NCBI RefSeq assembly: GCF_000026145.1
Contig: NC_009445.1
Span: 4,712,001-4,776,000 of the forward strand
Source of the DNA: Bradyrhizobium sp. ORS 278
GTDB lineage: Bacteria; Pseudomonadota; Alphaproteobacteria; Rhizobiales; Xanthobacteraceae
Length of the DNA stretch: 64,000 bases
Direction: 5' to 3'
The position numbers and the translations under genes are program-made. The notes below the pieces were generated by a model. The model did not search any database. It was given only the letters and a program-made list of their open reading frames with translations, and was not told where the DNA came from. Shown here piece after piece: positions 63,393 to 64,000 of this stretch (its first letter is position 1; each line of letters begins with the position of its first letter).

Positions 63393-64000
63393 AGCCTTCA
63401 CTCTGTCCCAGATAGACCCGGCGCACGTCGGGATTGCCGCGGATCTCCTCCGGCTTGCCGTCGGCGAACAGCCGGCCGTGATGCAGCACCAGCACGCGCT
63501 GGCTCAGGCCGAGCACCATCTTCATCTTGTGCTCGACCAGCAGCACCGTGCGCTTCTCGGCCAGCCGCTCGAGCAGCGCGACCATCGCCTTGGTCTCCTC
63601 CGGCCCCATGCCCGCCGTGGGCTCGTCGAGCAGCAGCAACTCCGGCTCAGACACCAGCGCGATCGCGATCTCCAGCGCGCGCTGCTGGCCGTGCGCGAGA
63701 AACTTGGCCTGCTCGCCGCTCTTGCCGATCAACCCGACCGACGCCAGCGCCGCATCCGCGCGCTCACTCAGCTCGACGAGATCGGCACGCTTGCGCCAGA
63801 TGTCGTAGCTCACGCGCATCGCCTGGGCCGCGACCCGGACGTTCTCATGCACCGACAGGTCCGGAAAGATGTTGGTGATCTGGTACGAGCGCGAGATGCC
63901 CTGGTGCACGAAGCGGTGCTGCGGCATGCCGTTGAGCTCACGCCCCTTGAAGCGCAGCGTGCCCATGCTGGGCGACAAGGTGCCGGAAAGGATGTTGAAG
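63385..64000 (-). CDS. livG: ABC transporter ATP-binding protein LivG (5' end outside window)
   Basis: The frame is open to base 64000 (visible end FNILSGTLSPSMGTLRFKGREL), so the N-terminal ~40 residues including Walker A lie beyond the window. Visible: QITNIFPDLSVHENVRVAAQA, AKFLAHGQQRALEIAIALVSEPELLLLDEPTAGMGPEE (signature LAHGQQR and Walker B) and the VLLVEHKMKMVLGLSQRVLVLHHG end. It pairs with livF in a HAAT-type (Liv/Urt-like) uptake system whose permeases and binding protein are probably upstream on the minus strand. Confidence 0.9.

Overview
The window looks like chromosomal DNA of a Bradyrhizobium-type alphaproteobacterium (order Rhizobiales). The evidence is the high GC content, a divK-pleD pair, a MipZ ATPase, a NadQ-type regulator beside nadABC, clpS-clpA, EipB/DUF1849, a phasin with PhaR-like TGC-N3-GCA sites, a perfect FixK/FNR box, and palindromic repeats of the kinds common in Bradyrhizobium. 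I saw no rRNA, tRNA, CRISPR array, prophage or intact insertion sequence. Most of the window is ordinary core genome; one stretch (about 5.6-8.7 kb) is repeat-rich and degraded.

Layout. 0-5.5 kb: 3' end of rnr, DUF983, a NUDIX hydrolase, a flavin monooxygenase, rpmG and a globin-coupled chemoreceptor. 5.3-8.7 kb: a small Cys-rich secreted protein, two paralogous DUF1127 genes with near-duplicate 5' leaders, several palindromic repeats and a gyrB fragment pseudogene. 8.8-13.3 kb: pleD/divK, DUF3572, dinB with an N-terminal zinc ribbon, and eipB. 13.5-16.6 kb: RidA, GDPD, a FemAB-like protein and a HIT protein. 16.6-21.5 kb: the NAD biosynthesis block (trmO, nadQ, nadA, nadB, nadC on the minus strand), with a repeated operator in front of nadA. 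21.5-30.5 kb: AzlC/AzlD, a lytic transglycosylase, a GrdB-like protein, a lipoprotein, a nitrilase/AraC pair, cytochrome c, and MFS and TauE transporters. 30.7-35 kb: clpA, clpS and the phasin. 35-48 kb: a D-Ala-D-Ala carboxypeptidase, J-domain and VWA proteins, a hydrolase, mipZ, panC, DUF1489, YidB, GST, a TolA-like protein, an aldo/keto reductase and a solo HTH protein. 48-52.5 kb: mgtE, two tandem polysaccharide deacetylases and a small membrane protein. 52.7-56.8 kb: a DadA-like dehydrogenase, RidA and amidase set opposite an XRE-cupin regulator. 56.8-57.8 kb: a VapBC-like toxin-antitoxin pair. 57.8-64 kb: a nucleoside-sugar-epimerase-like oxidoreductase with a divergent LysR, Lin0512, eutBC, and livF/livG running off the end.

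Working together. NadA, NadB and NadC convert aspartate to nicotinate mononucleotide and are probably repressed by the NadQ encoded just upstream. ClpS delivers N-degron substrates to ClpA. DivK and PleD belong to the cell-cycle/c-di-GMP circuit, and MipZ positions the division plane. The amidase, DadA-like and RidA genes read as a catabolic route in which an amide is hydrolysed, an amine is oxidised and the resulting imine is deaminated. EutBC splits ethanolamine in the cytosol without microcompartment genes nearby. The least explained items are the duplicated DUF1127 leaders with terminator-like hairpins (one under a FixK box), the GrdB-like protein, and the atypical RHH/PIN pair.
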